Shown: positions 44,299 through 53,452 of the stretch, piece by piece
Layout of the letters: each line of letters begins with the position of its first letter
Numbering within the stretch: position 1 is the stretch's first letter
NCBI GenBank assembly: GCA_003670575.1
Contig: QWRD01000002.1
Coordinates: 1-64,000, forward strand
Origin: Chloroflexota bacterium
Lineage (GTDB): Bacteria; Chloroflexota; Dehalococcoidia; UBA2979
Direction: 5' to 3'
Length of the DNA: 64,000 nt
Translations under genes and position numbers: made by a program
The notes under the pieces: model-generated
Told to the model about the DNA's origin: nothing
What the model saw: only the letters and a program-made list of their open reading frames with translations
Database searches by the model: none

Positions 44299-44628
44299 CT
44301 ATCGCTCGTCTTCCTCGTCCAGGTCGTCGCTGTCATCCTCATCGTACGTGTCGTCGTCTGCGAACACGCCGACTTCCTCGCCGCGCCAGACGGTCAGGAT
44401 GAGGTTCTCGCGATACGGGTCGGCAGACGAGACGAGGTGCTCGTCAATCGAGGCGAGCAGCTCCTGCACTGCCTCGTCGGTGATCGAGGTGTGTACGGCC
44501 AGGGTGCCGTAGGTCGCGGACGAGGTGAAGTGCAGGTCGACGCGGCCGATCGAGTGCTCGCCGTCATCGATGCTGTACGCCTCAGACTGCGGCGTGCGCG
44601 CTTCTCGTTCGAAGTGATACTCGGCCAT
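44299..44628 (-). CDS. Hypothetical protein with acidic C-terminal tail
   Basis: A 109-residue protein starting MAEYHFEREARTPQSEAYSI. The first 80 residues look like an alternating strand-helix fold (GRVDLHFTSSATYGTLAVH, ITDEAVQELLASIDEHLV, ENLILTVWRGEEVG). The last 20 are nearly all Asp and Glu. AAAGGG lies 7 bases before the ATG. It is co-directional with, and 4 bases before, the HAD gene. The acidic tail may be an interaction site. Not recognised as a family. Confidence 0.75.
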   Translation of the reverse strand: MAEYHFEREARTPQSEAYSIDDGEHSIGRVDLHFTSSATYGTLAVHTSITDEAVQELLASIDEHLVSSADPYRENLILTVWRGEEVGVFADDDTYDEDDSDDLDEEDER

Positions 44629-44729
44629 CGCTACGCCCTTTCGGCTGAACTGTCGGTGCTTGTATTGGATGAACAGACAGGCTACACGAGGACGGTAGCG
44701 AGCGTCGTGGCCGAGTGGCGAGGCGCAGG

Positions 44730-46010
44730 CTACGGGCGTGTTTGGCCGTCGCCCATCACGATCCACTTGTAGGAGGTGAGCTCCCGCAGCCCCATGGGGC
44801 CGCGCGCGTGCATCTTCTGCGTGGAGATGCCGAATTCCACGCCAAGGCCGAACTCGCCACCGTCCGTGAACTGAGTGGATGCGTTGACGTACACGGCCGC
44901 GGCGTCCACCTCCTGCAGGAAGCGCCGCGCCGCCGCGTAATCGCCGGTGACGATGGCCTCCGAGTGTCCACTGCCGTGCTCATCGATGTGATCGAGCGCC
45001 GCCTCAAAGGAGTCGACGATGCGAACGGAACAGTCGTAGGACAGCCATTCGCGGTCGTAGTCCTCGGCGGTGACCGGGACGGTGGAGGCTCCGCTGCACA
45101 GCGAGCCCGCGCGCGCATCGGTGTGCAGCGTCACGCCATGCTCGCCAAGCGCGCGCGACAACTCCGGCAGCAGGTCCGCGGCCACCGAGGCATGGACGAG
45201 CACGGTGTCGAGCGCGTTGCAGATGGAGACGCGACGCGTCTTCGCGTTCACCACGATGGATCGCGCCATCTCCAGGTCCGCGGCGGTGTCGATGTAGGTA
45301 TGGCAGACGCCGATCCCGCCAGTCACCACCGGCATGGTCGCCTCATCGCGCACACGGCGGATCAGGTCAGCGCCACCGCGCGGGATCATCAGGTCGATCG
45401 ACTCGTGTGCGCGCAGCATCGCACCTACCTCGGCGCGATCTGTGGAGTCGATGAATTGCACGATGCCGACGGGCAAGCCGGCTGCCTCCGCCGCGCGTGC
45501 GATGATCTCGGCGAGCACCGCAGAGCTGGCGTGCGCGTCCGAGCCGGATCGCAGCACCACGCCGTTGCCGGACTTCAGACAGAGCGCCGCAATGCCCACG
45601 GTCACGTTGGGGCGCGACTCGTAGACCGCGCCAATGACGCCCAGCGCCACGCGCACGCGGCCGATCTGCAGCCCGTTCGGACGTGTCGTCATCTCCTCGA
45701 TGCGGCCGAGCGGATCCGGCAGCGCCGCGACGGCGCGCACGTCCGCAGCCATGGAGGCGATGCGCTCCGGCGTGAGCAGCATGCGGTCCAGGAAGGAGTC
45801 GGTCAGCCCGCGCTCTCGGCCGCGCTGCACGTCGCCCGCGTTCACATCGATGATTTTCGTCTGCTCGGCGAGCAGCGAGTCGGCGATGCGGTGGAGTGCT
45901 GCGTCCTTCTCCGCGCTGCTGACGCGCCCCATGCGGCGGCTGGCGAGGCGCGCGGCCGCAGCCTTGGTGGTCGCCTCGGAGCCGGTGGTGGTGTCGGTAG
46001 GTGTCGTCAT
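44730..46010 (-). CDS. proA: Glutamate-5-semialdehyde dehydrogenase (gamma-glutamyl phosphate reductase)
   Basis: A 426-residue ProA. It has RPNVTVGIAALCLKSGNGVVL, LMIPRGGADLIRRVRDEA, the catalytic Cys in RRVSICNALDTVLVH, and EFGISTQKMHARGPMGLREL at the end. It makes glutamate-5-semialdehyde in proline synthesis. It is 62 bases downstream of proB on the same strand. TACGAT lies 9 bases before ATG 46010, so it may also be transcribed separately without a leader. Confidence 0.97.
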   Translation of the reverse strand: MTTPTDTTTGSEATTKAAAARLASRRMGRVSSAEKDAALHRIADSLLAEQTKIIDVNAGDVQRGRERGLTDSFLDRMLLTPERIASMAADVRAVAALPDPLGRIEEMTTRPNGLQIGRVRVALGVIGAVYESRPNVTVGIAALCLKSGNGVVLRSGSDAHASSAVLAEIIARAAEAAGLPVGIVQFIDSTDRAEVGAMLRAHESIDLMIPRGGADLIRRVRDEATMPVVTGGIGVCHTYIDTAADLEMARSIVVNAKTRRVSICNALDTVLVHASVAADLLPELSRALGEHGVTLHTDARAGSLCSGASTVPVTAEDYDREWLSYDCSVRIVDSFEAALDHIDEHGSGHSEAIVTGDYAAARRFLQEVDAAAVYVNASTQFTDGGEFGLGVEFGISTQKMHARGPMGLRELTSYKWIVMGDGQTRP

Positions 46011-46019
46011 AGCCGCACG

Positions 46020-46025
46020 ATCGTA
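46020..46025 (-). promoter_or_regulatory. Possible leaderless -10 box (TACGAT) for proA
   Basis: Minus-strand TACGAT is separated by 9 bases from ATG 46010, at the long end of the leaderless spacing seen in this window. There is no ribosome-binding site in the spacer. Confidence 0.4.
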
Positions 46026-46037
46026 CCCGATATCCGG

Positions 46038-46063
46038 GTCAGCGGTCAGCGGTCAGCGGTCAG
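46038..46063. repeat. Heptanucleotide tandem repeat (GTCAGCG x3.7)
   Basis: Three full copies of GTCAGCG (46038-46058) plus GTCAG lie in the proB-proA gap. The array is like the 7-base array at 12015-12038, and resembles the short tandemly repeated sequences known in cyanobacteria. Confidence 0.85.
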
Positions 46064-46072
46064 TACGCGGCG

Positions 46073-47239
46073 CTACAGCAGCACGAGGTTGTTGCGATGC
46101 ACGATCTCCTCGCCGTACTCGTAGCCGAGGACTTCGGCGATGCGGTCGGAGCGTTGGCCCATGACCTGCACGATCTCCGCCGCCGAGTAGTTCACGCTGC
46201 CCGAGGCCAGATCTGCGCCAGCGGTGGTGACAATGCGGACGACGTCGCCGCGCTGGAAGTCGCCTTCCGCGCCCAGCACCCCCGCGGGGAGCAGCGACTT
46301 GCCCTCGTAGGTCAGCGCGCGCGCCGCGCCATCGTCGACGATCACTCGCCCGCGCGACTGGAGCCGCGACAACAGGTAGCGGCGGCGGCTCTCCACGCGA
46401 TCCGCGGTGGGCAGGAAGTGCGTCCCGATCGCCTCGCCGGCCGCGACCCGGTGCACGACGTCCTCCACACGGCCGTCGGCGATCACGACATGCACGCCGG
46501 CCTGCGTGGCCACCTGCGCGGCTTGTACCTTCGTTGCCATGCCGCCGGTGCCGCGTTCGCCGGCTTTGCCCCGCGCGGAGATGACGATCGCGTCGTCGAT
46601 GCGTGCGACCTCACGGATGAGCGTGGCGTTCGGATCGCGGCGCGGGTCCGCGGAGTACAGCCCCTCGATGTCCGTCAGGATGAGCAGCAGGTCGGCATCG
46701 ACGAGGTTCGCGACCTCAGCCGAGAGGTTGTCGTTGTCGCCGATCACGGAGTCCGCGATCTCCTCGATGGAGACCACATCGTTCTCGTTCACGATCGCCA
46801 CCACGTCGCGCTCGATGAGCCCGAGCAGTGTGTTCCGCGCGTTCAGGTAGCCGAGGCGATCCGCCAGGTCGCGGCGGGTGAGTAGCGCCTGCGCCACGAT
46901 GGTTCCCTCCATCTCGAACAGCCCGTCCCACATCGACATCAGCCGGCTCTGCCCGATGGCCGCCAGGGCCTGCCGGGTGGGTAGGTCGCGGGGCTCGCCG
47001 TCGGTGCGCAGTTCGGTGGCGTCTCCCAGACGGCTGCGGCCGGCGGCAATCGCGCCGGAGGACACCATGACCACCTGCGCACCCGCGCGCCGGAGTGTGG
47101 CGACCTGGACCGCCATGGCCGCCATCGCCTCTGGATCGAGGCGTTGCGTGCCGCGGGTGAGCAGATTGGTGCCGACTTTCACGACAACGCGCCGGTAGAC
47201 CAGCGGGTTGTGAGAGGGCGGCGAGTGGTGTTCGGGCAC
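46073..47239 (-). CDS. proB: Glutamate 5-kinase
   Basis: A 388-residue ProB with a kinase domain (VVVKVGTNLLTRGTQRLDPE, VVMVSSGAIAAGRSRLG, AIVNENDVVSIEEI, LLLILTDIEGLYSADPR, GTGGMATKVQAAQVATQAG) and a C-terminal PUA domain (GRVIVDDGAARALTYEGKSL). It makes glutamyl 5-phosphate, the first step to proline, and is usually inhibited by proline. GTG 47239 follows GGGGAG with a 6-base spacer. Length is normal for the PUA-containing form. Confidence 0.96.
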   Translation of the reverse strand: MPEHHSPPSHNPLVYRRVVVKVGTNLLTRGTQRLDPEAMAAMAVQVATLRRAGAQVVMVSSGAIAAGRSRLGDATELRTDGEPRDLPTRQALAAIGQSRLMSMWDGLFEMEGTIVAQALLTRRDLADRLGYLNARNTLLGLIERDVVAIVNENDVVSIEEIADSVIGDNDNLSAEVANLVDADLLLILTDIEGLYSADPRRDPNATLIREVARIDDAIVISARGKAGERGTGGMATKVQAAQVATQAGVHVVIADGRVEDVVHRVAAGEAIGTHFLPTADRVESRRRYLLSRLQSRGRVIVDDGAARALTYEGKSLLPAGVLGAEGDFQRGDVVRIVTTAGADLASGSVNYSAAEIVQVMGQRSDRIAEVLGYEYGEEIVHRNNLVLL

Positions 47240-47360
47240 GGCAGGCTCCCCTATGGCCTCAGGTGGACATAGGATGGCTGATGCGGTGTGTCGAGTCGAG
47301 TCGGGCGATCCGGCTGGGTCGACCCGGCGGGAGGCGTGTCAGTTGGTCTCACGTGCGCCC

Positions 47361-48341
47361 ATGCGCAGACCGACGGTGAGTCCCTGGCGACTGCTCGCCA
47401 GTGTGCTGCCGCGTGCCGTGATGAACTTCGTGGAGGACGGCTGCACGCAACAGTCCGCCGCCATCTCCTACTACGCGCTGTTCTCCATGTTCCCGCTGGC
47501 GCTGCTGGTGGCCGCCGTCTTCGGCATTGTGCTGCGCGACCCGGACCTGCAGAACCGCGTGCTGGGCGCGATTGTCGAGTCGATTCCGGTGCAGGCACCC
47601 AGCGTGGAAGGCTCGCTGCGCGCGCTCGCAAACCTTGGCCCGACACTCACGATCGTGGGCTTTTTTGCCGCCATCTGGTCGTCGAGTGCGCTGGCATCGG
47701 CGATCCGATCCGCGCTGGACATCGTGTTCATCGTCGATCAGCCGCGACCGCTGTTGCGCGCGAAGTTGGTGGACTACGCCATCGTGCTGGGGGCGGGGAT
47801 GCTCTTCCTCGCGTCGACGGCGGTCACGACATCATGGCGGATCGTGCAGGTGCAGACGGATCGCCCGCTCGGGATATTCGGCGGCGGGCTCGCGTGGCTC
47901 TGGGATCTCGGCGCGCTCGCCATCCCGGCGGTGCTCACGTTCTTCACGTTCCTGCTGCTCTACCGCGCGCTGCCACATCGACGCACGAGGCTGCTGCACA
48001 TCTGGCCGGGTGCGCTGCTGGCCGCGCTGGCGTTCGAGGTCGCAAAGGCTGGCTTCGCCGCGTACGTGGCGCAGTTCACTCGGTACGACGTGGTGTACGG
48101 CTCGCTGGGTGGTGTGATCGCCTTGCTGTTCTGGATCTACCTCAGCGCGAACATCCTGCTGTTCGGCGCAGAAGTGGCGTCCGAGGTCGGCTTCGCCTTG
48201 CGTGGCCAGGAGCGCAAGGGCCGCCCGAGGGTCGCCGGCGCGTTTGAGACCGACTGGCGACGTTCGCTGGTGACGCTGCTTCGCGGCCTGGTGCTTGCCC
48301 CTCCGGACAACGACCGCCGCACCGACCGCTGGGGGCGGTAG
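47361..48341 (+). CDS. YihY/virulence factor BrkB family membrane protein
   Basis: A 326-residue membrane protein with about six transmembrane helices. It has the family's early motif FVEDGCTQQSAAISYYALFS and LLVAAVFGIVL, then YRALPHRRTRLLHIWPGALL and VVYGSLGGVIALLFWIYLSA. The family (once wrongly called RNase BN) occurs in most bacteria; its role is unsettled, probably in transport or envelope function. The cytoplasmic tail is basic. The start is uncertain: ATG 47361 lacks a ribosome-binding site and longer in-frame starts exist at 47253, 47274 and 47286. Confidence 0.87.
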   Translation: MRRPTVSPWRLLASVLPRAVMNFVEDGCTQQSAAISYYALFSMFPLALLVAAVFGIVLRDPDLQNRVLGAIVESIPVQAPSVEGSLRALANLGPTLTIVGFFAAIWSSSALASAIRSALDIVFIVDQPRPLLRAKLVDYAIVLGAGMLFLASTAVTTSWRIVQVQTDRPLGIFGGGLAWLWDLGALAIPAVLTFFTFLLLYRALPHRRTRLLHIWPGALLAALAFEVAKAGFAAYVAQFTRYDVVYGSLGGVIALLFWIYLSANILLFGAEVASEVGFALRGQERKGRPRVAGAFETDWRRSLVTLLRGLVLAPPDNDRRTDRWGR

Positions 48342-48416
48342 CGCCCGCTATCCGGCGCATCGATGGAACGATTGCGTCCACGCCGAGGGCGAAACTGGAA
48401 GAGCTGGCTGGCCAGC

Positions 48417-48902
48417 CTACTCGGAGCGGTAGTCGCCGGACTTGCCGCCCGACTTTGCCACGAGGCGTACGGCCTCGATGCGCATCCCGCGCTCCACGCC
48501 CTTGCACATGTCGTAGACGGTGAGGGCGGCCACGCTGACCGCGGTCAGTGCCTCCATTTCCACGCCGGTCTGGCCGGTCGTGCGCACCGTCGCCTCGATC
48601 TCGATCGTCGAGGATGCGGCGTCCGGGGTGAGCACCACCTCGACGCCCGCGATCTGGATCGGGTGGCACAGCGGGATGAGGTCGGGCGTGCGCTTGGCGG
48701 CCATGATGCCGGCGACGCGAGCCACCGCCAGCACGTCGCCCTTCGGCATCTGCCCATCGACGATCAGAGCGAGCGTCGCCGGGAGCATCAGTACGCGACC
48801 GCGCGCCGTCGCCTCACGCAATGTCTCCGCCTTCGCCGAGACATCGACCATGCGCGCGTGCCCGTCGGCATCGAGGTGTGAGAGTGTCGGTTCCGAGGTC
48901 AT
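48417..48902 (-). CDS. moaC: Cyclic pyranopterin monophosphate synthase
   Basis: A 161-residue MoaC with [57 protein letters not shown] and the end [13 protein letters not shown]. It converts the MoaA product to cyclic pyranopterin monophosphate, the first stable intermediate of molybdenum cofactor synthesis. It follows moaA by 7 bases on the same strand, so the two act consecutively. Confidence 0.96.
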   Translation of the reverse strand: MTSEPTLSHLDADGHARMVDVSAKAETLREATARGRVLMLPATLALIVDGQMPKGDVLAVARVAGIMAAKRTPDLIPLCHPIQIAGVEVVLTPDAASSTIEIEATVRTTGQTGVEMEALTAVSVAALTVYDMCKGVERGMRIEAVRLVAKSGGKSGDYRSE

Positions 48903-48909
48903 CGCAGCC

Positions 48910-49965
48910 CTACCCGCCGATGTACGACATCTGGATGCGAGGTAGCTCGCGGGTCTGCGCGGAGCGGATCTCGGAGTAGCGGTCGTCGCGGACGGACCAG
49001 CGCGCGGTGACGGCGTCGCGGATCGCCTCGTCCGTCGCGCCGTCGCGCAGCAGCGTGCGCAGGTCGGTGCCCTGCACCGCAAACAGGCAGGTGTAGAGCG
49101 AGCCCTCTGCGGAGAGTCGGGCGCGCGTGCAGTCGCCACAGAACGGCTGCGTGACGGAGGTGATGATGCCCACCTCGCCGCTGCCGTCCTTGTAGCGCCA
49201 GCGCTTCGCCACCTCGCCGCGGTAGTTTGGCTCGATTGCCTCCAGCGGCATCACCTCGTTGATGCGGGCGATCACGTCGGCGCCGGGCACCACATCGTTG
49301 AGCAGCCAGCCGTTCGCGGTGCCCACGTCCATGTACTCGATGTAGCGCAGGATGTGACCGCGCTCGCGAATGAAGCGCGCGAGCTCGACGACGGTGTGGT
49401 CGTTCACGCCGCGCTTCACCACGGCGTCGATCTTGATCGGAGTCAGGCCAGCGGCCTCCGCAGCGTCGATGCCCTCGATCACACGCGCCACCGGGAAGCC
49501 GACGTCGTTCATCGCACGGAACACAGTGTCGTCCAGCGAGTCGAGCGAGACACTGACGCGCTTCAGGCCGGCATCCGCGAGCGGCTTCGCCAGCTCCTTG
49601 AGGAGGGAGCCGTTGGTGGTCATCGCGATGTCGATGTCCGGGATCTCCGCCAGCATCGCGACCAGCTTCGGGAGCTCCGCGCGCAGCGTTGGTTCGCCAC
49701 CGGTGAGCCGCACCTTCTGCACGCCCAGGCCCGCGAAGATGCGCGCCAGCCGCGTGATCTCCTCGAAGCTCAGAATCTGGTCGCGCGGAAGGAACGCGAA
49801 GTCGGAGCCGAAGACTTCCTTCGGCATGCAGTAGCGGCACCGGAAGTTGCAGCGGTCGGTGACCGAGATGCGCAGATCGTGCAGCGGCCTTCCGAGCGTA
49901 TCGGTGAGCATCGGACGGTCGTTAGCCGCTGGCGTGGGGGAGGTCGGTAGAGTGCGGTCGGTCAC
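48910..49965 (-). CDS. moaA: GTP 3',8-cyclase MoaA
   Basis: A 351-residue radical-SAM enzyme. The N-terminal cluster is in [16 protein letters not shown] (CxxxCxxC), [14 protein letters not shown] binds SAM, and the C-terminal cluster is in [15 protein letters not shown] plus a Cys 13 residues later. It ends in the conserved Gly-Gly (MSYIGG). It makes 3',8-cyclo-GTP. GTG 49965 is selected because AGGAG lies 7 bases upstream. It overlaps the end of rdgB by 44 bases. Confidence 0.96.
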   Translation of the reverse strand: MTDRTLPTSPTPAANDRPMLTDTLGRPLHDLRISVTDRCNFRCRYCMPKEVFGSDFAFLPRDQILSFEEITRLARIFAGLGVQKVRLTGGEPTLRAELPKLVAMLAEIPDIDIAMTTNGSLLKELAKPLADAGLKRVSVSLDSLDDTVFRAMNDVGFPVARVIEGIDAAEAAGLTPIKIDAVVKRGVNDHTVVELARFIRERGHILRYIEYMDVGTANGWLLNDVVPGADVIARINEVMPLEAIEPNYRGEVAKRWRYKDGSGEVGIITSVTQPFCGDCTRARLSAEGSLYTCLFAVQGTDLRTLLRDGATDEAIRDAVTARWSVRDDRYSEIRSAQTRELPRIQMSYIGG

Positions 49966-50599
49966 GAGGGTTCTCCTGCGCAAGTTCTTGGAGCACAGAT
50001 ATCATCGCACGAACCGCCTGCGCCCGATGGCTGATCTCCTGCTTCTCCGCGCCGAGCTCCGCGACGGTGCGCCCGTCCGGCAGTTCGAACACCGGGTCGT
50101 ACCCGAAGCCCGACGCACCTCTCGGCGCTTCGGTGATCCAGCCTTCGAGGGTCCCCTCGCGCACGATGGTCTGACCGCCCGGCAGCGCCAGCGCCACGAC
50201 CGCCCGGAAGCGACCGGTGCGCAGGCCCCGCGGGACGCCTTCCAGCGCCCGCAGCAGCAGCGCCGTGCGCTCCGCGTCCGAGCCTACCGAGGCGCCGCCG
50301 AAGCGCGCCGAGAGCACGCCGGGGCGACCTTCCAGCGCGTCCACTTCGACGCCAGAGTCGTCCGCCAGCGCCGGGAGGCCCGAGGCGCGAGCGTGCGCCA
50401 CCGCCTTGCGCACCGCGTTCTCCAGATAGGAGCGCCCCGTCTCGATCACCTCGAGGGGGCCGAGGCCCGCCTCGGCGGGTGTCAGGCAGCGCCAGCCGGT
50501 CTCCGCCAGCAGCTCGCGAATCTCGCGGACCTTGCCGGCGTTCCCCGTCGCGAGTAAGAGTCGTGGGGCCTCGATGGATGGTTGGCGTGTCGAAGTCAT
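49922..50599 (-). CDS. rdgB: XTP/dITP diphosphatase (RdgB/HAM1)
   Basis: A 225-residue HAM1 family protein: LLLATGNAGKVREIRELLAE, ALADDSGVEVDALEGRPGVL, SARFGG and GASGFGYDPVFELPDG followed by KQEISHRAQAVRA. It removes non-canonical purine nucleotides (ITP, XTP). ATG 50599 overlaps the stop of the class V FBPase gene (ATGA). The C-terminal 20 residues after the HAM1 fold are disordered and overlap moaA. Confidence 0.95.
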   Translation of the reverse strand: MTSTRQPSIEAPRLLLATGNAGKVREIRELLAETGWRCLTPAEAGLGPLEVIETGRSYLENAVRKAVAHARASGLPALADDSGVEVDALEGRPGVLSARFGGASVGSDAERTALLLRALEGVPRGLRTGRFRAVVALALPGGQTIVREGTLEGWITEAPRGASGFGYDPVFELPDGRTVAELGAEKQEISHRAQAVRAMISVLQELAQENPRDRPHSTDLPHASG

Positions 50600-51687
50600 G
50601 CGCGGGTCCAGCGCGTGGCGAGCTTCGCGGTGGCGGGGAGGCTCTCGCGTTCCATCTCGTCCATCGCGGCGAGGTGAGGTTCGAACGGGCCGTGCATGCG
50701 CATGTACTCCATCATTCGATTCGCCTCCGCGCGCGCTCGGTCGTATGCGGGATCCTCGAAGAGGTCGCGGGCAAGTCCAAGGCGACCCTCGTGCAGTTGG
50801 AAGCCCAGTGCCACCACGCGTGCCGGCCCATCGAAGCGCGAGGGGTGCGCCTGCGCCTCGGCGACTGGCATCCACGGCCCGTAGTGAGAGTCTCGCATGC
50901 CGCCGAGCACCAGCCACGGCGTGCCGAATGGTTCCAGTGCCTCACCGACGGCCGGGAAGTTCCCCTGGCAGCGCACGATCGCGGCCGGGTCATCCTCGCC
51001 GAGGTAGCGGCCGGTCAGTTGGCTGCCGTCGCCGATGGAGCAGACCGCGGCGACCTCATTGGTGCGACGGGAGATGACGCGCTTCACCGCGAAGCGGCCG
51101 GGCGAGCCGATGAGGCCCAGCAGTCCATAGGCCTCGTCTGGTGTGGTCAGCACGATCTTGCGCTGTTCTTTCCGGTCGTGCACCTCGAAGGAGAAGCCGT
51201 CGTGCAGCGGCTCCGACATGATCAGGCCGGGCGTGTTGAACGGGTCAGCGAACATGCGATAGAGCGGGAGGTTGAACGCGCCGACCGCCGTCTTGTCGCT
51301 GAGGAACACCAGCACGGGTTCCGAGGGCCGCTCCTCCAGCGTGAGCTCCGCAGAGCCGGGCCCTGCACCGCGCACGCTGCCGGTGAATGCGTCCGCGACG
51401 AGGTCCTGCCCTGCGCCGTGCAGCCCGAGCCGCTTCGCGATCACCGCGCCGGACTCGAACGTCTCCCACGCCAGGCGGTGTACGGCCTCGTCGTTCTCGC
51501 CGCGCTCGTGGGAGATGATCAGGAAGAGGTCGTCGCCACAGGTGTGCGCCTGCGCATCGATGACCAGCCCGTCGCTCACCGCTCGCGCGAGCGCCGCTTG
51601 CGTGTGCGCCAGCAACTCCGGGTGCACGGCGGTGTGGCCCACCCAGCCGCCAATGTCGGCCTTGATCACGCTCAGTGTCTGGGACAT
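50596..51687 (-). CDS. Fructose-1,6-bisphosphate aldolase/phosphatase (class V FBPase)
   Basis: A 363-residue protein of the archaeal-type bifunctional FBP aldolase/phosphatase family. It starts TLSVIKADIGGWVGHTAVHP and has HTCGDDLFLIISHERGEND, LHGAGQDLVADAFTGSVRG, PSEPVLVFLSDKT, GAFNLPLYRMFADPFNTPGL and ARVVALGFQLHEG. These supply metal-binding Asp and His residues and the phosphatase region. It makes fructose 6-phosphate in gluconeogenesis. GAGGGGGA precedes the ATG. A diverged paralogue lies immediately upstream. Confidence 0.93.
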   Translation of the reverse strand: MSQTLSVIKADIGGWVGHTAVHPELLAHTQAALARAVSDGLVIDAQAHTCGDDLFLIISHERGENDEAVHRLAWETFESGAVIAKRLGLHGAGQDLVADAFTGSVRGAGPGSAELTLEERPSEPVLVFLSDKTAVGAFNLPLYRMFADPFNTPGLIMSEPLHDGFSFEVHDRKEQRKIVLTTPDEAYGLLGLIGSPGRFAVKRVISRRTNEVAAVCSIGDGSQLTGRYLGEDDPAAIVRCQGNFPAVGEALEPFGTPWLVLGGMRDSHYGPWMPVAEAQAHPSRFDGPARVVALGFQLHEGRLGLARDLFEDPAYDRARAEANRMMEYMRMHGPFEPHLAAMDEMERESLPATAKLATRWTRA

Positions 51688-51779
51688 GGCGGGGTTCCCC
51701 CTCGTGTGTCGCGGTATTCGGCGGGGATCGCACCGCCGAGTCCGGTCGCACCTACGTAGTCGATCCGGTCTGAGAAAGC

Positions 51780-51813
51780 AGACGGGCGCCGATCGTACGA
51801 TCGGCGCCCGTCT
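51780..51813 (-). terminator. Terminator after the second FBPase-like gene
   Basis: A perfect 16-bp inverted repeat (51780-51795 with 51798-51813) has only 2 bases between arms. On the minus strand it is followed by GCTTTCTC. It lies 30 bases after the stop at 51844 and separates the two FBPase paralogues into different transcripts. Confidence 0.85.
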
Positions 51814-51843
51814 CGCGTCAGCCTATGAAACCGCCCACAGCGG

Positions 51844-53247
51844 CTAGCGGCCGAAGCTGTTGATCTCGCCTGCCGGCACCTCGATGAAGCGCGGCTGCAG
51901 CTCGGCAATGCCCTCGCGGTAGCCGGGCTGGTACTCCAGCTCGTTCACCGGCAGTGTCGCCGGCTCGGTCGCGCCGTGGTCGCGGAACGCGATGTTCAGC
52001 TGGTCCACGTTGTGGCGCACCGTGTCCCACGCCGTGCCCTCGGCCATGTGGTCCGTGAGCGCGCCAATGCGGCCGGAGTGGATGTTGATGCTCAGCAGCA
52101 TGGTGGTGAGGATCGGGCCGCTCCACATGCTGGTCGGCGAGTTGAGCGCCTGCGGGCGGATGTACATGCGGTGGCTGCCGCGGCAGTCGCCGGCGACCAT
52201 CTTCGGTCGCATGTACACGGACGAGATCTCACCGGGAGCGGGCCAGTCGCCCTGGCAAAGCGCCAGCACCACCGGGTCGTCCTTGCCGGAGTAAGTACCG
52301 CTGATGTTGTGCAGCCGCTCCGCGCTGAGCGTGAAGCCGATGATCCCGCCCTTGGTGCGGATCTGCGCCACCACGTAGCGGTTCTGGTCCAGCAGCAGGC
52401 GCTGCAGGTCAATCGGGTTGCTCACCACGATGACGCGCTCTTTGCCCTGCGCCTCCTGCATGTACGCGTCCACCTCGGCCTGGGTGCGCAGTCCGCGCTC
52501 CCACGCCTGTGCGCGCGTGTCGAGGTCGGCGACGACGAACTCGTAGCCCTGCTTCATCGCGGAGGCCGCGATCAGCAGGCCGGTGTTGTAGTTCGGGTCG
52601 AAGTACGCGCGGCACAGCCAGTTGCCCAGCGCCGCCGGGTCGGTCTTGTCGGCGCAGGTGACCAGCACGGTCTGCGAGGCACGCTTCGGGTCCTCGCGCA
52701 CCGGCAGCGGCAAGGTCACCGAGGCGACACCACTGCCGTGCACGTTGCCGGTGAAGGCATCGGTCAGCAGGTCCTGGCCGGGGCCGTACAGACCCAGGTC
52801 GAAGGCCTTCGGCGTCCCGCCGAAGCGCAGCGCGTTGTCCATCAATTGGTGTGTCGTGGACTGCGGTACATCCGCGTCCTGCACGATGGTGATGCAGACG
52901 TCGTCACCGGTGTGCGTGACCACCATGCTGCGGAAGATGCGCTGGCCGTTGGAGGCCTGGCGGTTGTTCAGCAGCATGTACTTGGCGACGATCGCCTTGA
53001 CCTCCGGGTCGACCTCGACGTGACCGCCGATGCCGCCGATGTCGGCCTTCGTCGCTACTACCTGCAGCGGTGTGGTGGGCGTGTCCTGCAGCCCCTTCAG
53101 GCTGAAGATGTTCGGAAGGTGCGCCAGCGGGTTCTCACCCGTGGTCATCGGCAAGCCTTCGAGGCGGTTCTGGCTCTGCGTATACAACGCCAGATAGCCA
53201 GCCTCGCCGCCCTCGACCTCTGCATACAGCGTCTGCTGTGACGTCAT
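51844..53247 (-). CDS. Class V FBPase-like paralogue, long form
   Basis: A 467-residue protein, about 100 longer than its neighbour at 50596. Matching parts include ATKADIGGIGGHVEVDPEVK, VTHTGDDVCITIVQDADV, LYGPGQDLLTDAFTGNVHG, VLVTCADKTDPAALGNWLCR and FDPNYNTGLLIA. It adds an N-terminal segment of about 65 residues and a C-terminal extension (ALTDHMAEGTAWDTVRHNVD). It is clearly homologous. Whether it keeps both aldolase and phosphatase activity, or does something else, cannot be told. GGGGG precedes ATG 53247, and a good promoter lies about 90 bases upstream. Confidence 0.85.
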   Translation of the reverse strand: MTSQQTLYAEVEGGEAGYLALYTQSQNRLEGLPMTTGENPLAHLPNIFSLKGLQDTPTTPLQVVATKADIGGIGGHVEVDPEVKAIVAKYMLLNNRQASNGQRIFRSMVVTHTGDDVCITIVQDADVPQSTTHQLMDNALRFGGTPKAFDLGLYGPGQDLLTDAFTGNVHGSGVASVTLPLPVREDPKRASQTVLVTCADKTDPAALGNWLCRAYFDPNYNTGLLIAASAMKQGYEFVVADLDTRAQAWERGLRTQAEVDAYMQEAQGKERVIVVSNPIDLQRLLLDQNRYVVAQIRTKGGIIGFTLSAERLHNISGTYSGKDDPVVLALCQGDWPAPGEISSVYMRPKMVAGDCRGSHRMYIRPQALNSPTSMWSGPILTTMLLSINIHSGRIGALTDHMAEGTAWDTVRHNVDQLNIAFRDHGATEPATLPVNELEYQPGYREGIAELQPRFIEVPAGEINSFGR

Positions 53248-53336
53248 GAACGTTCCCCCGCTCTTGCTTTGCACCGTGGCGGCCGAGGCGCGTCTGGTCC
53301 CGGCCGTTGCTGGCCGCCACGCTTCGTCCCGCTTAT

Positions 53337-53365
53337 TTGATAGCGTACCTGAACAGTATTGTCAA
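53337..53365 (-). promoter_or_regulatory. Sigma70-type promoter of the long FBPase-like gene
   Basis: On the minus strand a consensus TTGACA (53365-53360) is followed after 17 bases by TATCAA (53342-53337). Transcription would start near 53330 with a leader of about 83 bases. The two hexamers are also arms of an imperfect inverted repeat (TTGATA/TGTCAA), so a regulator might bind here. Confidence 0.7.
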
Positions 53366-53452
53366 AACCGTAGCACCTATCCTGCCTGTCGCAGCGCGCC
53401 CGCGCCAGTCCCGCCGCGTCAGCACGCGGTGTCGAGGCTGCCCGCCGCCTCC

